This document shows positions 8,141 to 16,229 of a stretch of 41,527 nucleotides of DNA, one piece after another. Origin of the DNA: Nocardia jiangxiensis NBRC 101359. GTDB lineage: Bacteria > Actinomycetota > Actinomycetes > Mycobacteriales > Mycobacteriaceae. Both the position numbers and the translations under genes were made by a program. The stretch lies in the NCBI RefSeq assembly GCF_000308615.1, contig NZ_BAGB01000015.1:1-41527 (forward strand), written 5' to 3'. The number at the start of each line of letters is the position of its first letter. Positions within the stretch are counted from its first letter, which is position 1. The notes beneath the pieces are model-generated. The model ran no database searches. It was not told where the DNA came from and was given only the letters and a program-made list of their open reading frames with translations.

Positions 8141-9541
8141 TTACATCACCGCGCCGGGATTGAGAATGCCGTGCGGGTCCAGCGCGTCCTTGATGCGCCG
8201 GGTCAGGTCCATCACATCGGGGCCGACCTGATCGGGCAGCCACGCCTTCTTCAGGCGTCCGACGCCGTGCTCGCCGGTGATGGTGCCACCCAGCGCGATC
8301 GCCAACTCCATGATCTCGCCGAAGGCCTGATGCGCGCGGGCGGTCTCGTCGGCATCGCGCGGATCGTGCACGATCAGCGGATGCGTGTTGCCGTCCCCGG
8401 CGTGCGCGATGACCGATACCAGAACCGCACGGCGCGTGGCGATCTCGGCGATGCCGGTGACCAGCTCACCCAGGCGCGGCACCGGCACCCCGACGTCCTC
8501 GAGCAGTAGCGTGCCCTTGCGTTCGACAGCCGGGATGGCGAAACGTCGCGCGGCGGTGAACGCCTCGCCCTCCTCCGGATCCTCGGTGCTGAATACCTCG
8601 GTGGCCCCGGCTTTCTCGCAGGTTTCCGCGATGATCGCGGCCTCGGCGGCGGCGTGCTCGCCGGGTGCGTCGGAGCGGGCCAGCAGCATTCCCGCCGCGG
8701 TGCGGTCCAGGCCCATGCGCAGTTCGTCCTCGACGGCGTTGATCGCCACCGAGTCCATGAACTCCAGCATCGAGGGGCGCAGCCGCGCGGTGACCGCCAG
8801 AATCGCCGCGGTCGCCGTCTCGATCGTGGAAAACGTTGCCACCACGGTACTTTGGGGTGTCTGCGCGGGCAGCAGACGCAACGTCACCTCGGTGATGATG
8901 CCGAGGGTGCCCTCGCTGCCGACGAACAGTTTGGTCAGCGACAGCCCGGCCGAATCCTTCAGCCGCGGGCCGCCCAACCGGACCACGGCGCCGTCGGCCA
9001 GCACCACCTCCATACCGAGGACGTAATCTGTTGTGACGCCGTACTTCACACAGCACAGACCGCCCGCGTTGGTGGCCGCGTTGCCGCCGATCGAGCAGAT
9101 CTCGAACGAGGACGGGTCCGGCGGATACCACAGCCCGTGCTCGGCGACCGCCCGTTTGACCTCCGCATTCAACAGTCCCGGCTGCGCGACCGCGGTCCGC
9201 GTGACCGGATCCACGGTGATCTCCCGCATCCGCTCGGTACTCAGCAGCAGTGCCCCGTCCTGCGCCGTGGCCCCGCCGGACAGTCCGGTCCCCGCTCCCC
9301 GCGGCACCACCGGCACCCGATGCCGGTGCGCCCACCGCAGCACGGTCGAGACCTGCTCGGTGGTGGTCGGCCGGACCAGCGCCAGCGGAGTCCCGGCATC
9401 GGGATCCAGCGCCCGGTCCTGGCGATATCCGGCGAGAATGTCCGGATCGGTCACGACGGTCCCGGCAGGCAGGTGCTCGGCGAGCGATTTCACGTGCGTG
9501 CCCGCCTCTGCGTGACTCGGCGTTCCCGGTGAGTTACCCAT
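8141..9541 (-). CDS. FAD-linked oxidase, glycolate oxidase GlcD / D-lactate dehydrogenase type
   Basis: A 466-residue flavoprotein oxidising a 2-hydroxyacid such as D-lactate, glycolate or D-2-hydroxyglutarate to the 2-oxoacid. The FAD_binding_4 half has VPRGAGTGLSGGA and PPDPSSFEICSIGGNAATNAGG, and GSEGTLGIITEVTLRLLP closes that domain. The C-terminal FAD-oxidase half ends in HAGDGNTHPLIVHD and GGTITGEHGVGRLKK, holding the metal-binding His and Glu residues typical of the family. No GlcE or GlcF partner lies nearby, so the electron acceptor is not evident. The start at 9541 has no ribosome-binding site, and a shorter N-terminus is possible. It is divergent from the GroES-like gene. Confidence 0.9.
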   Translation of the reverse strand: MGNSPGTPSHAEAGTHVKSLAEHLPAGTVVTDPDILAGYRQDRALDPDAGTPLALVRPTTTEQVSTVLRWAHRHRVPVVPRGAGTGLSGGATAQDGALLLSTERMREITVDPVTRTAVAQPGLLNAEVKRAVAEHGLWYPPDPSSFEICSIGGNAATNAGGLCCVKYGVTTDYVLGMEVVLADGAVVRLGGPRLKDSAGLSLTKLFVGSEGTLGIITEVTLRLLPAQTPQSTVVATFSTIETATAAILAVTARLRPSMLEFMDSVAINAVEDELRMGLDRTAAGMLLARSDAPGEHAAAEAAIIAETCEKAGATEVFSTEDPEEGEAFTAARRFAIPAVERKGTLLLEDVGVPVPRLGELVTGIAEIATRRAVLVSVIAHAGDGNTHPLIVHDPRDADETARAHQAFGEIMELAIALGGTITGEHGVGRLKKAWLPDQVGPDVMDLTRRIKDALDPHGILNPGAVM

Positions 9542-9637
9542 GTGATTACCAGATCAGTTGTTGCGCGCCTCCGCAACCAAAACGGTGAGGTGAATCGGGT
9601 AGTCGACGCGCGTGGTGGCGCTGTCGTCGCCTTTCCA

Positions 9638-9643
9638 TACAAT
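9638..9643 (+). promoter_or_regulatory. -10 element of leaderless GroES-like gene
   Basis: TACAAT ends six bases before the ATG at 9650 with no ribosome-binding site between, pointing to a leaderless transcript. Confidence 0.5.
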
Positions 9644-9649
9644 CGTCCA

Positions 9650-9970
9650 ATGCCCGATCCGAAGCTCGAGATTCAGATGTTGCACGACAGGGTCATCGTG
9701 CGGGAGACGCCGGAGGCCGGAGAGCGGCGCAGCAGCGGGGGAATTCTCATTCCGGCGACCGCGCAGGTGGCCAAACGTCTCATCTGGGGCGAGGTGTGCG
9801 GTGTGGGCTCCCACGTGCGCAGCGTCGAGGTCGGGGACCGGGTGCTGTACAGCGCCGACGATCAGTTCGAGGTCGAGATCCAGGGCCAGGCGTACATGGT
9901 CATGCGGGAGCGCGACCTGCACGCGGTCGCCAACGAGCGCACCGAGCACGGCACCGGCCTGTACCTGTGA
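9650..9970 (+). CDS. Stand-alone GroES-like (Cpn10-fold) protein
   Basis: A 106-residue protein with Cpn10 features: LHDRVIVRETPEAGERRSSGGILIPA (N-terminal strand and the mobile-loop position), then GEVCGVGSHV, VEVGDRVLYSADDQFEVEIQGQAYMVMRERDLHAV. Unlike the co-chaperonin GroES it has no groEL partner here and its mobile loop is short and Ser/Gly-rich, so it may be a paralogue that does not cap GroEL. Similar second GroES-like proteins occur in mycobacteria. The in-frame ATG at 9542 would add 36 residues not belonging to the fold; the 9650 start is supported by a TACAAT box six bases upstream. Confidence 0.82.
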   Translation: MPDPKLEIQMLHDRVIVRETPEAGERRSSGGILIPATAQVAKRLIWGEVCGVGSHVRSVEVGDRVLYSADDQFEVEIQGQAYMVMRERDLHAVANERTEHGTGLYL

Positions 9971-9971
9971 A

Positions 9972-10003
9972 CCCGCCCGTCCGGTGTGCGCCGGACGGAC
10001 GGG
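9972..10003. terminator. Bidirectional hairpin between convergent genes
   Basis: Arms 9972-9984 and 9991-10003 pair at 12 of 13 positions around a six-base loop. It lies two bases after the GroES-like stop and 54 bases before the end of the convergent MFS gene. There is no T-run, as is common in actinobacteria. Confidence 0.65.
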
Positions 10004-10057
10004 AACAGCGGCGGTCGGGACCGGCTCGCGCGCAATCATTCTCGCGGTGAACCGAAT

Positions 10058-11578
10058 TCAGTGCTGCGTATGCCTGGGCAGGACGAAGGCGGCGGCCAAC
10101 GCAATCGCCAGGACCGCGAGGCCGACCAGGGCGGCGGCCCGCATCGCGTTCACGTAATCGCCGGTGCCGGTGGCGGATCCCAGCACGGCGAAGAAGGTGG
10201 TGCCGAGAATCGTTGCGCCGATGGCATTTCCGAACTGCTGTGAGGTGGTCAGGGCCCCGGCCGCCATCCCGGCCTGCTGCGGCGGGATGCCCGAGGACAG
10301 CACCGCGCCGATCACCGAGGGCAGGGTCAGGCCGTTGCCGACACCGACGATCATCATGCCCGGAATCAGGGCCCACACGCTGACCTCGCGGCCGGACCAG
10401 GTCAGTACGGCCAGCACGATCAGGGCGCCGAGCAGTCCCGCGCCGACGCCGGCCACCATGACCCGGTTGCCGATCCGGTCGGCGACCCGGCGGGCGAGGA
10501 AGAACGAACTGCCCGCGAAACACAGGCCCAGCGGCGCGAACGCCAGTCCCGCGCGCAGGGGTGAGAGGCCGAGTCCGTCCTGTAGCAGCAGCGTCAGGCA
10601 GAGCATGAATCCGGCGAAGAAGGTCAGATAGCCGCCGCCGATCAGCATGCCCGCCCTGAACACCCGGCGGCGCACCATGCCCACGTCCAGGACCGGCGCG
10701 CCGCCCCGGCGGGCGAGCCTGGACTCGTAGCCCACGGTGAGCAGTGCGACCGGGACCGACGCGGCCATCGAGATCCACGTCCACAGCGGCCAGCCCTCGG
10801 GGCGTCCCACTGTCACCGGCACCAGCAGCAGCGCGAGTGCGCCCGAGATACCGAGTGCACCAAGGGGATCCAGCGTCGTGCGATGACGTGTTTCGGCGCG
10901 CGGCAGCCAGCGGGCGGCCAGTGCGGCCGCGGCCAGGCCGATCGGCACGTTGATGTAGAACACGGTCCGCCAGCCCCAGCCGAACAGATTCGCCTCGAGC
11001 AGCAGTCCGCCGAGAACCTGCCCGGCGACCGCGCCCAGACCGATGGTCGCACCGTAGGCGGCCATCGCGCGGGGGCGCTCGGCGATCGGGAACAGGGTGT
11101 TGATCAGGGCGAGCAGCTGGGGCACCATCAGCGCCGCGGTGCCGCCCTGCAGAATGCGGAAGGCGACCAGCGTCCACGAGTTCGGTGCGAGCCCGCACAG
11201 CAGGGAGGCCGCGCCGAAGGCGAGCATGCCCAGGACGAACATGCGCCGGTGGCCGTGCAGATCACCGAGGCGTCCGCCGGTGATCAGGGCCGAGGCGAAG
11301 GCGAATCCGTAGCCGCCGACGATCAGTTCCAGTGCGGACTGTCCGGTGTGCAGATCGTGCTGCAGCGAGGAGGCCGCGACGTTGACCACGAACCAGTCGA
11401 ACATTGCCATGAACATGGCGCTGAGCACGACGGGCAGCACCCGCCAGCGCGCGGCGAAGGGGGCGGCGGGTTCGGGCTCGGGCGGGATGGGCGTGGCGCG
11501 CCGTTCGGTTCCGCCGGATTTCCCGGGGTCATCTGCTGCGAGAAGTGGTGGGGCGGGGTTGGTTTCGAGAGTGGACAT
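10058..11578 (-). CDS. MFS drug-efflux transporter, DHA2 (EmrB/QacA) type
   Basis: A 506-residue membrane protein with a soluble, Pro-rich N-terminal tail of about 45 residues and about 14 membrane helices. Helix 1 holds the antiporter signature region (MFMAMFDWFVVNVAASSL), and the loop between helices 2 and 3 has GGRLGDLHGHRRMF (MFS motif A). GAVAGQVLGGLLLE after helix 5 fits antiporter motif C, and WRTVFYINVPIG is typical of DHA2. It probably exports toxic organic compounds in exchange for protons. A GGGAGA site precedes the ATG. It is divergent from a TetR gene, with CGGTTGGTT-bearing operators in between, so it is probably repressed until a ligand appears. Confidence 0.92.
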   Translation of the reverse strand: MSTLETNPAPPLLAADDPGKSGGTERRATPIPPEPEPAAPFAARWRVLPVVLSAMFMAMFDWFVVNVAASSLQHDLHTGQSALELIVGGYGFAFASALITGGRLGDLHGHRRMFVLGMLAFGAASLLCGLAPNSWTLVAFRILQGGTAALMVPQLLALINTLFPIAERPRAMAAYGATIGLGAVAGQVLGGLLLEANLFGWGWRTVFYINVPIGLAAAALAARWLPRAETRHRTTLDPLGALGISGALALLLVPVTVGRPEGWPLWTWISMAASVPVALLTVGYESRLARRGGAPVLDVGMVRRRVFRAGMLIGGGYLTFFAGFMLCLTLLLQDGLGLSPLRAGLAFAPLGLCFAGSSFFLARRVADRIGNRVMVAGVGAGLLGALIVLAVLTWSGREVSVWALIPGMMIVGVGNGLTLPSVIGAVLSSGIPPQQAGMAAGALTTSQQFGNAIGATILGTTFFAVLGSATGTGDYVNAMRAAALVGLAVLAIALAAAFVLPRHTQH

Positions 11579-11654
11579 GACGATCTCCCGGAATCGGTGT
11601 GCGGATGCGGGCGCTGCGCTCGTGTCGGGTCGAGGATGCCTCTCGAATCCCTGT

Positions 11655-11670
11655 AACTAACCGGTTGGTT
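11655..11670. promoter_or_regulatory. TetR operator candidate in the MFS/tetR intergenic region
   Basis: AACTAACCGGTTGGTT is a 16-base palindrome with one mismatched pair, centred on AACCGGTT. It shares CGGTTGGTT with the site at 11709-11719. The MFS ATG is about 77 bases to the left. Confidence 0.6.
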
Positions 11671-11708
11671 GTGAATATTCCAGTCGGCCGCGAGGCTTGT
11701 CAACTGTT

Positions 11709-11722
11709 CGGTTGGTTAGACT
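11709..11722 (+). promoter_or_regulatory. Second operator copy overlapping leaderless tetR -10
   Basis: CGGTTGGTTAG (11709-11719) repeats one half of the neighbouring palindrome. It overlaps TAGACT at 11717-11722, a -10 box ending six bases before the tetR ATG at 11729. Binding here would autorepress tetR. Confidence 0.5.
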
Positions 11723-11728
11723 CGGCCC

Positions 11729-12346
11729 ATGGCTCCGAGAGATCCCGAGGCGACGAAGGCGCGCATCTTCTCCGCGGCCATCGACGAGTTCGCCGCGTAC
11801 GGGATCGCCGGGGCCCGGGTCGATCGCATCGCCCGCAACGCCAACGCCAACAAACAGCTGATCTACGCCTATTTCGGTGATAAACAGCAGCTGTTCCGGC
11901 AGGTGCTGGAGAAGGTCATGCTGGATGTGGCCGAGGCGGTCCCCATCGACCTGGACGATCTGGACGCCTGGGTCGACGCCCACCTGGACTATCACCGCGC
12001 CCATCCGGAATTCCTGCGTCTGCAGATGTGGGAGGCGCTGGAGATGGGACCGGACCGGATCACCGCGGGCGAGGCCCGTGCGCGCCGCTACCAGCACAAG
12101 GTCGACCGGGTGGACGACGCGCAGCAGCGTGGCCTGGTCCGCGACGACATGCCGCCGGGCTACCTCCTGACGCTGCTCACCGGTCTGATCAACTACCGCG
12201 AGGCGCTGCCCCAGTCCGCCCGATTCGTCCTGGGTGACGACGCCGACCCCGGCCTGTGGCGGCAATGGGTCAAGACCGCGGTGCGCAGTATCGCCCAGCG
12301 GATCCCGGACGTCCCCGCCGAACAGCCGGAAACCGACGCCCGATGA
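11729..12346 (+). CDS. TetR-family regulator of the divergent MFS pump
   Basis: A 205-residue protein with the TetR helix-turn-helix at the N-terminus (KARIFSAAIDEFAAYGIAGARVDRIARNANANKQLIYAYFGDKQQLF) and a helical ligand domain resembling the TetR_C_17 type (DLDAWVDAHLDYHRAHPEFLRLQMWEALE). It should bind the paired CGGTTGGTT sites in the 150 bases it shares with the efflux gene and release them on binding a pump substrate. The ATG follows a TAGACT box by six bases, so the transcript appears leaderless. Confidence 0.9.
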   Translation: MAPRDPEATKARIFSAAIDEFAAYGIAGARVDRIARNANANKQLIYAYFGDKQQLFRQVLEKVMLDVAEAVPIDLDDLDAWVDAHLDYHRAHPEFLRLQMWEALEMGPDRITAGEARARRYQHKVDRVDDAQQRGLVRDDMPPGYLLTLLTGLINYREALPQSARFVLGDDADPGLWRQWVKTAVRSIAQRIPDVPAEQPETDAR

Positions 12347-12385
12347 GCATCCGGCCGGGTGGGAAGCACTGCGGCCGAACAGGTG

Positions 12386-13036
12386 TCAGGACCGGCTGAG
12401 CAGTGCCTCGACGCGGTCGCCGTCGACGATCACCGCGTCGTCGTCGGTCAGGGCCCAGTGCGGGATGTCGTCGGTGCGCAGTCGTGTGGCCAGGGCGGTG
12501 CAGATGCCGTCGGGGTCGGTCGCCGGGGAATCGACGTGCGGGACGATGCGTCGGTCCACCAATCCCAGTCCGTCCCAACGGGGTTCGATTCCGCAGGCGG
12601 GTAGGACCTCGGCCGGGTCGTCGGCGGATTCCAGTCCGTGCAGATCGGGTCCGAGCATGCAGGCTCCGGCGCTGTAACCCGCATAGGCCAGGACGTCCTC
12701 GCCCAGCAGATCCCGCAGGACGAGATCGGCTCCGCTGCGGGCGAACTGGGCGCGCAGTACGAAGGTGTTGCCGCCGCGGACCCAGAGCAGCGGATACCGC
12801 CGCAGGGTCTTCTCCAATTCGCCGGTGCGACCGACGTAATCGCGCAGGTCGATCATGTCGGGACGAAAACCCGCGCGGCGCAAAGGGGCTCGATCACTGG
12901 CGACCGCGCTGTCCCAGGCCGCGGGCCAGGCGTCACAGGCGTTGGGGATGATCGCGACCGGTCCCGGTTCCCCTGCGAGCGCGGCGAATCGGTCGTAGTG
13001 CGCCCCGAATCGGTAGCTGGACAGGAACAGTCGCAT
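12386..13036 (-). CDS. Peptidase S51-like (peptidase E family) protein
   Basis: A 216-residue cytosolic protein of the class I glutamine-amidotransferase-like fold. It has LFLSSYRFG at the N-terminus, LLWVRGGNTFVLRAQF, and the nucleophile elbow AYAGYSAGACMLG with Ser122, matching the Ser of peptidase E (aspartyl dipeptidase). A His follows in RRIVPHVDSP, the position of the family catalytic His. The C-terminus (TDDDAVIVDGDRVEALL) is typical of the family. The likely activity is cleavage of a small peptide, but related actinobacterial proteins are uncharacterised. Six bases separate it from the end of the isomerase-family gene upstream, so the HIT, isomerase and peptidase genes probably form one operon. 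Confidence 0.85.
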   Translation of the reverse strand: MRLFLSSYRFGAHYDRFAALAGEPGPVAIIPNACDAWPAAWDSAVASDRAPLRRAGFRPDMIDLRDYVGRTGELEKTLRRYPLLWVRGGNTFVLRAQFARSGADLVLRDLLGEDVLAYAGYSAGACMLGPDLHGLESADDPAEVLPACGIEPRWDGLGLVDRRIVPHVDSPATDPDGICTALATRLRTDDIPHWALTDDDAVIVDGDRVEALLSRS

Positions 13037-13042
13037 CGGCGC

Positions 13043-13855
13043 TCAGATAGTGAAGCGGAGCGTGTCGACCACGCGACGGCCCAGGTCGGTGTCGCCGGTG
13101 ATGGTGATCTCGTCCGAATGCTCTGCGGCCGTGGTCCTTCCGGCGCGCAGTCGGGCGAACAGCCCGGAGGGCAGCTCGATCCGCACGGTGGCGGGGCCGT
13201 CGAGCTCGTCGACCTGATTCGCCCGGCCCTCGACCACCAGATGCAGTTCCCGGGTGACCGGCCCGGTCAGCACCACGCTGATGCGCGAGCCGTCGGGGGC
13301 GTGCGCACCCTTGACCACCGCGCGTCCGAGAGTCGGGGTCAGTTCGTCGAAGGCGATCTCGGCGCGCGGCCCGTCCTCGGGCACCGCGACACCGAGCGCA
13401 TCGGCGATATCGAGTTCGTGCATCCAGCAATCGAACAGTCGGACCTGCATGAACCGGCCGTACCGCACTACGCCCACCGGTGATTGCGACGGGTTGTTCC
13501 ACTGCTCGTCGGTCAGCTCGGCCAGCGCCTTGCGACGGCGATCGGTGACCTCGGTGAATTTCGCCAGCAGCTGTTGGCCGCTGAGCGGACGCAGCGAGTC
13601 GATCCAGGCTTCGTTGAGCGCGCCGATCTCGTTGTGCACGTGCGGCGCGTCGGTGATCACCGCGGCGGCCGTCGGATTGGGCTCACCGAGCAGGATGGAT
13701 TCGATGCCGACCAGATGGGCCAGCACGTCGAACACGGTCCATCCCGGCAGCGGAGATGGTGTGCGCCAGTGATTTTCGTCCAGATCGGCGACCAGGCTGG
13801 TCAGCGAATCCCACTCCTGCGACAGGGCGGTGGTGAGGGCGTTGCGGTCGGTCAT
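13043..13855 (-). CDS. Maleylpyruvate isomerase family mycothiol-dependent enzyme
   Basis: A 270-residue protein with an N-terminal DinB-like four-helix domain (NHWRTPSPLPGWTVFDVLAHL, with a His likely to bind metal) and a second helix bearing DCWMHELDIADALG. A C-terminal beta domain of about 90 residues, resembling a sterol-carrier-like fold, ends ITGDTDLGRRVVDTL. This is the TIGR03083 family, of which a few members use mycothiol as cofactor; most have unknown substrates. The ATG at 13855 overlaps the HIT stop as ATGA, so the two are translationally coupled. Upstream in-frame codons lie inside the HIT gene and are not used. Confidence 0.88.
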   Translation of the reverse strand: MTDRNALTTALSQEWDSLTSLVADLDENHWRTPSPLPGWTVFDVLAHLVGIESILLGEPNPTAAAVITDAPHVHNEIGALNEAWIDSLRPLSGQQLLAKFTEVTDRRRKALAELTDEQWNNPSQSPVGVVRYGRFMQVRLFDCWMHELDIADALGVAVPEDGPRAEIAFDELTPTLGRAVVKGAHAPDGSRISVVLTGPVTRELHLVVEGRANQVDELDGPATVRIELPSGLFARLRAGRTTAAEHSDEITITGDTDLGRRVVDTLRFTI

Positions 13856-14328
13856 GCGTGCTGCTCCTTGTCCTTGGCACCGGATTCCTCGAGGTCCAGC
13901 CGGTCCAAGCCGGTGCGGATGGCCGCGGCGGTGGTCGCGGGATCGGGTTGGCTGCCGACTCGCCCGCGGAACAGCATTCCGGTGGCGAAGGATCGGATAT
14001 CGCCGGTGTGGCGCGGCACCACGTGCAGATGCACGTGATGCACGGTCTGGAAGGCCGATTTTCCGTCGTTGAGGATGAGATTCGCGCCGTCGGCCCCGAG
14101 GGTGCTGCGCCGCAACGCCTTTGCCATCCGATGGCCGAGGGCGAACAGCCGGGCGCCCAGTGCGGCGTCGAGATCGTCCAGGTTGGTCGCATGGAGTTTG
14201 GGGATCACCAACATGTGGCCCCGGGTGATGGGCCGGATGTCGAGGAACGCGCACAACGTGTCGTCCTCGTGGACTTTCGTCGCCGGTGCCGTGCCCGCGA
14301 CGATTCCGCAAAATATGCAGGCGCTCAC
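13852..14328 (-). CDS. HIT-family nucleotide hydrolase/transferase
   Basis: A 158-residue HIT protein. CIFCGIVAG at the N-terminus holds a Cys pair (C4, C7), probably part of a zinc site as in HinT-like proteins. ILNDGKSAFQTVHHVHLHVVPRH carries the triad His98-x-His100-x-His102. HIT proteins hydrolyse AMP-linked substrates such as adenosine phosphoramidates, or dinucleoside polyphosphates; the true substrate is not evident. About 45 C-terminal residues extend beyond the core. The GTG start is preceded seven bases upstream by TAATGT, so the transcript is probably leaderless. It heads an operon with the isomerase-family and peptidase-E-like genes. Confidence 0.92.
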   Translation of the reverse strand: MSACIFCGIVAGTAPATKVHEDDTLCAFLDIRPITRGHMLVIPKLHATNLDDLDAALGARLFALGHRMAKALRRSTLGADGANLILNDGKSAFQTVHHVHLHVVPRHTGDIRSFATGMLFRGRVGSQPDPATTAAAIRTGLDRLDLEESGAKDKEQHA

Positions 14329-14335
14329 AGTCGAG

Positions 14336-14341
14336 ACATTA
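14336..14341 (-). promoter_or_regulatory. -10 element of leaderless HIT operon
   Basis: TAATGT on the minus strand, seven bases before the GTG at 14328, with no ribosome-binding site between. Confidence 0.45.
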
Positions 14342-14461
14342 CGGCGTACGAAGCCTGCGGGACACCCCTGTCGGGTTTGCCATGGTCAGGGCGGTTTTCG
14401 GTGGTCCTGGCGCGGTCGGGACCAGCGCGCTCCGAGATCTGGAAGAACCACAAAGGCGTGT

Positions 14462-14607
14462 GAGATTGATCTCGGTTACGCTCACGGCCGAGTCGGTACA
14501 GTTGTGCGACCTGAGACCCACCTGTGGGTTTTCAGGGCCGAAGAAGCGGCTCGAGGCCCCGCACGAACCGTGGGGCCGGCCACCGTCACAAGTAAGGATG
14601 TTGACCA
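14462..14607 (+). promoter_or_regulatory. Upstream region and structured leader of the pnt operon
   Basis: GAGATTGATCTC at 14462-14473 is a short palindrome upstream of a possible -10 TACAGT at 14497-14502. The transcript leader of about 100 bases would then contain a perfect small hairpin at 14516-14529 (ACCCAC-CT-GTGGGT) and a weaker one with arms 14555-14560 and 14572-14577. AAGGA at about 14593 may be the ribosome-binding site. The regulator is unknown. Confidence 0.35.
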
Positions 14608-15930
14608 GTGGAGACAACGCAGAGCGGAGTCGACGCAGCGCCACCCGGTGATGATGGGGGCACCTCACAGCGTACGCGCGTCGGTGTCGTGCGTGAGACC
14701 AATTCGGGTGAGCGTCGGGTGGCGTTGGTGCCGAAGATCATTGCGGGCCTGGTGAAGCAGGGTGTGCAGGTGGTCGTGGAGGCCGGTGCGGGGCAGGGAG
14801 CGTTGATCCCGGATGTGGCGTTCACCGGGGTGGGTGCCGTGATCGGTGATCCGTGGTCGGCCGAGGTGGTGGTGAAGGTCGCTCCGCCCTCGGATGCGGA
14901 GATCGCGAAGTTGTCTGCGGGGCAGACGTTGATCGGTTTCCTGGCTCCGCGCAATGCGGACAACAAGATCGAGGCCCTGCGGACTGCGGGGGTGCAGGCG
15001 TTCGCGGTGGAGGCGATTCCCCGTATCTCTCGTGCGCAGGTGATGGATGCGTTGTCCTCGCAGGCGAATGTGTCCGGGTACAAGGCGGTGCTGGTGGCCG
15101 CGTCGGAGTCGACGCGGTTCTTCCCGATGTTGACCACCGCGGCCGGGACGGTGAAACCGGCGACGGTTCTGGTGCTGGGGGTGGGTGTGGCCGGGTTGCA
15201 GGCGCTGGCCACGGCCAAGCGTCTGGGTGGCCGCACGACCGGATACGACGTGCGCCCGGAGGTGGCCGATCAGGTGCGCTCGGTGGGTGCGCAGTGGCTG
15301 GATCTCGGGATCGACGCCGCGGGCGAGGGCGGATACGCGCGTGAGCTGACCGAGGACGAGAAGGCCCAGCAGCAGCAGGCTCTGGAGGATGCGATCAAGG
15401 GTTTCGACGTGGTGATCACGACCGCGTTGGTGCCCGGGCGTCCCGCGCCGCGTCTGGTGACCGCTGCGGCGGTGGAGGGGATGAAGCCGGGCAGTGTGAT
15501 CGTGGATTTGGCCGGGGAGACCGGTGGTAACTGCGAGCTCACCGAACCGGGTGAGACGGTGGTCGTGCACGATGTCACGATCGCTTCGCCGTTGAATCTG
15601 CCCGCGACGATGCCCGAGCACGCGAGTGAGTTGTATGCGAAGAATATTTCGGCGTTGTTGGAGTTGATGCTGGTCGATGGCCGGTTGGCTCCTGATTTCA
15701 CTGATCAGGTCCTGGCGGATTCCTGCGTGACCCGGGACCCGGAAGTCGACGCGTCAACGGATTCGGTTGCTGCCGAAGAAGATTCGACCCCGGCGAGTGG
15801 TTCGGACGCGGAATCGACTGCGGCTGGCGCGGCTTCGAACGGGGCCGGTGCGGGATCGTCCACTGATGTCACGGATTCGGCGGGTTCGGCCTCGGCTGGT
15901 TCGGGTTCGGCGGGGAAGGAGCAGGGCTGA
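14608..15930 (+). CDS. pntAa: NAD(P) transhydrogenase subunit alpha part 1 (PntAa)
   Basis: A 440-residue soluble NAD(H)-binding subunit (domain I) of the proton-translocating transhydrogenase. The alanine-dehydrogenase-like fold is clear: TRVGVVRETNSGERRVALVP, VAASESTRFFPMLTTAAGTVKPA, the dinucleotide loop VLGVGVAGLQALATAKRLGG, RPEVADQVRSVGAQWLDL, and KPGSVIVDLAGETGGNCELT. Residues beyond about 385 form a Ser/Ala/Gly/Asp-rich tail with no fold, making it some 50 residues longer than the usual PntAa; this may act as a flexible tether to the membrane part. The first 20 residues are also disordered. GTG start. The stop and the pntAb start overlap as TGATG. Confidence 0.93.
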   Translation: METTQSGVDAAPPGDDGGTSQRTRVGVVRETNSGERRVALVPKIIAGLVKQGVQVVVEAGAGQGALIPDVAFTGVGAVIGDPWSAEVVVKVAPPSDAEIAKLSAGQTLIGFLAPRNADNKIEALRTAGVQAFAVEAIPRISRAQVMDALSSQANVSGYKAVLVAASESTRFFPMLTTAAGTVKPATVLVLGVGVAGLQALATAKRLGGRTTGYDVRPEVADQVRSVGAQWLDLGIDAAGEGGYARELTEDEKAQQQQALEDAIKGFDVVITTALVPGRPAPRLVTAAAVEGMKPGSVIVDLAGETGGNCELTEPGETVVVHDVTIASPLNLPATMPEHASELYAKNISALLELMLVDGRLAPDFTDQVLADSCVTRDPEVDASTDSVAAEEDSTPASGSDAESTAAGAASNGAGAGSSTDVTDSAGSASAGSGSAGKEQG

Positions 15931-16229
15931 TGTATACCGAGTTGTTGGCGAATATCGCGATTCTGGTGTTGTCCGGTTTCGTGGGTTTCGCGGTGATTTC
16001 GAAGGTTCCCAATACGCTGCACACCCCGCTGATGTCGGGGACGAACGCGATTCACGGAATCGTGGTGCTGGGTGCGTTGGTGACGTTGGGGAACGTGAAG
16101 GATCCGTCGGTTCTGACGCAGATCATCTTGTTCGTGGCGGTGGTGTTCGGGACGTTGAACGTGATCGGTGGTTTCGTGGTCACGGACCGGATGCTGGGCA
16201 TGTTCAAGGGTAAGAAGGCTGATAAGTGA
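15930..16229 (+). CDS. pntAb: NAD(P) transhydrogenase subunit alpha part 2 (PntAb)
   Basis: A 99-residue membrane subunit with three hydrophobic helices (LLANIAILVLSGFVGFAVI, GTNAIHGIVVLGALVTLG, IILFVAVVFGTLNVIGGFVV) and the PntAb signature VPNTLHTPLMSGTNAIHGIV. It forms part of the proton channel with PntB. The split of subunit alpha into two genes is the arrangement seen in Rhodospirillum and in mycobacteria. Both ends overlap their neighbours by one base (TGATG), so the three products are translationally coupled. Confidence 0.95.
   Translation: MYTELLANIAILVLSGFVGFAVISKVPNTLHTPLMSGTNAIHGIVVLGALVTLGNVKDPSVLTQIILFVAVVFGTLNVIGGFVVTDRMLGMFKGKKADK

Noticed and set aside
13856..14311. N-terminal 152 residues in frame with the mycothiol isomerase-family protein
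   Set aside because: This part overlaps the HIT gene in another frame; the HIT motif and ATGA overlap fix the start at 13855.
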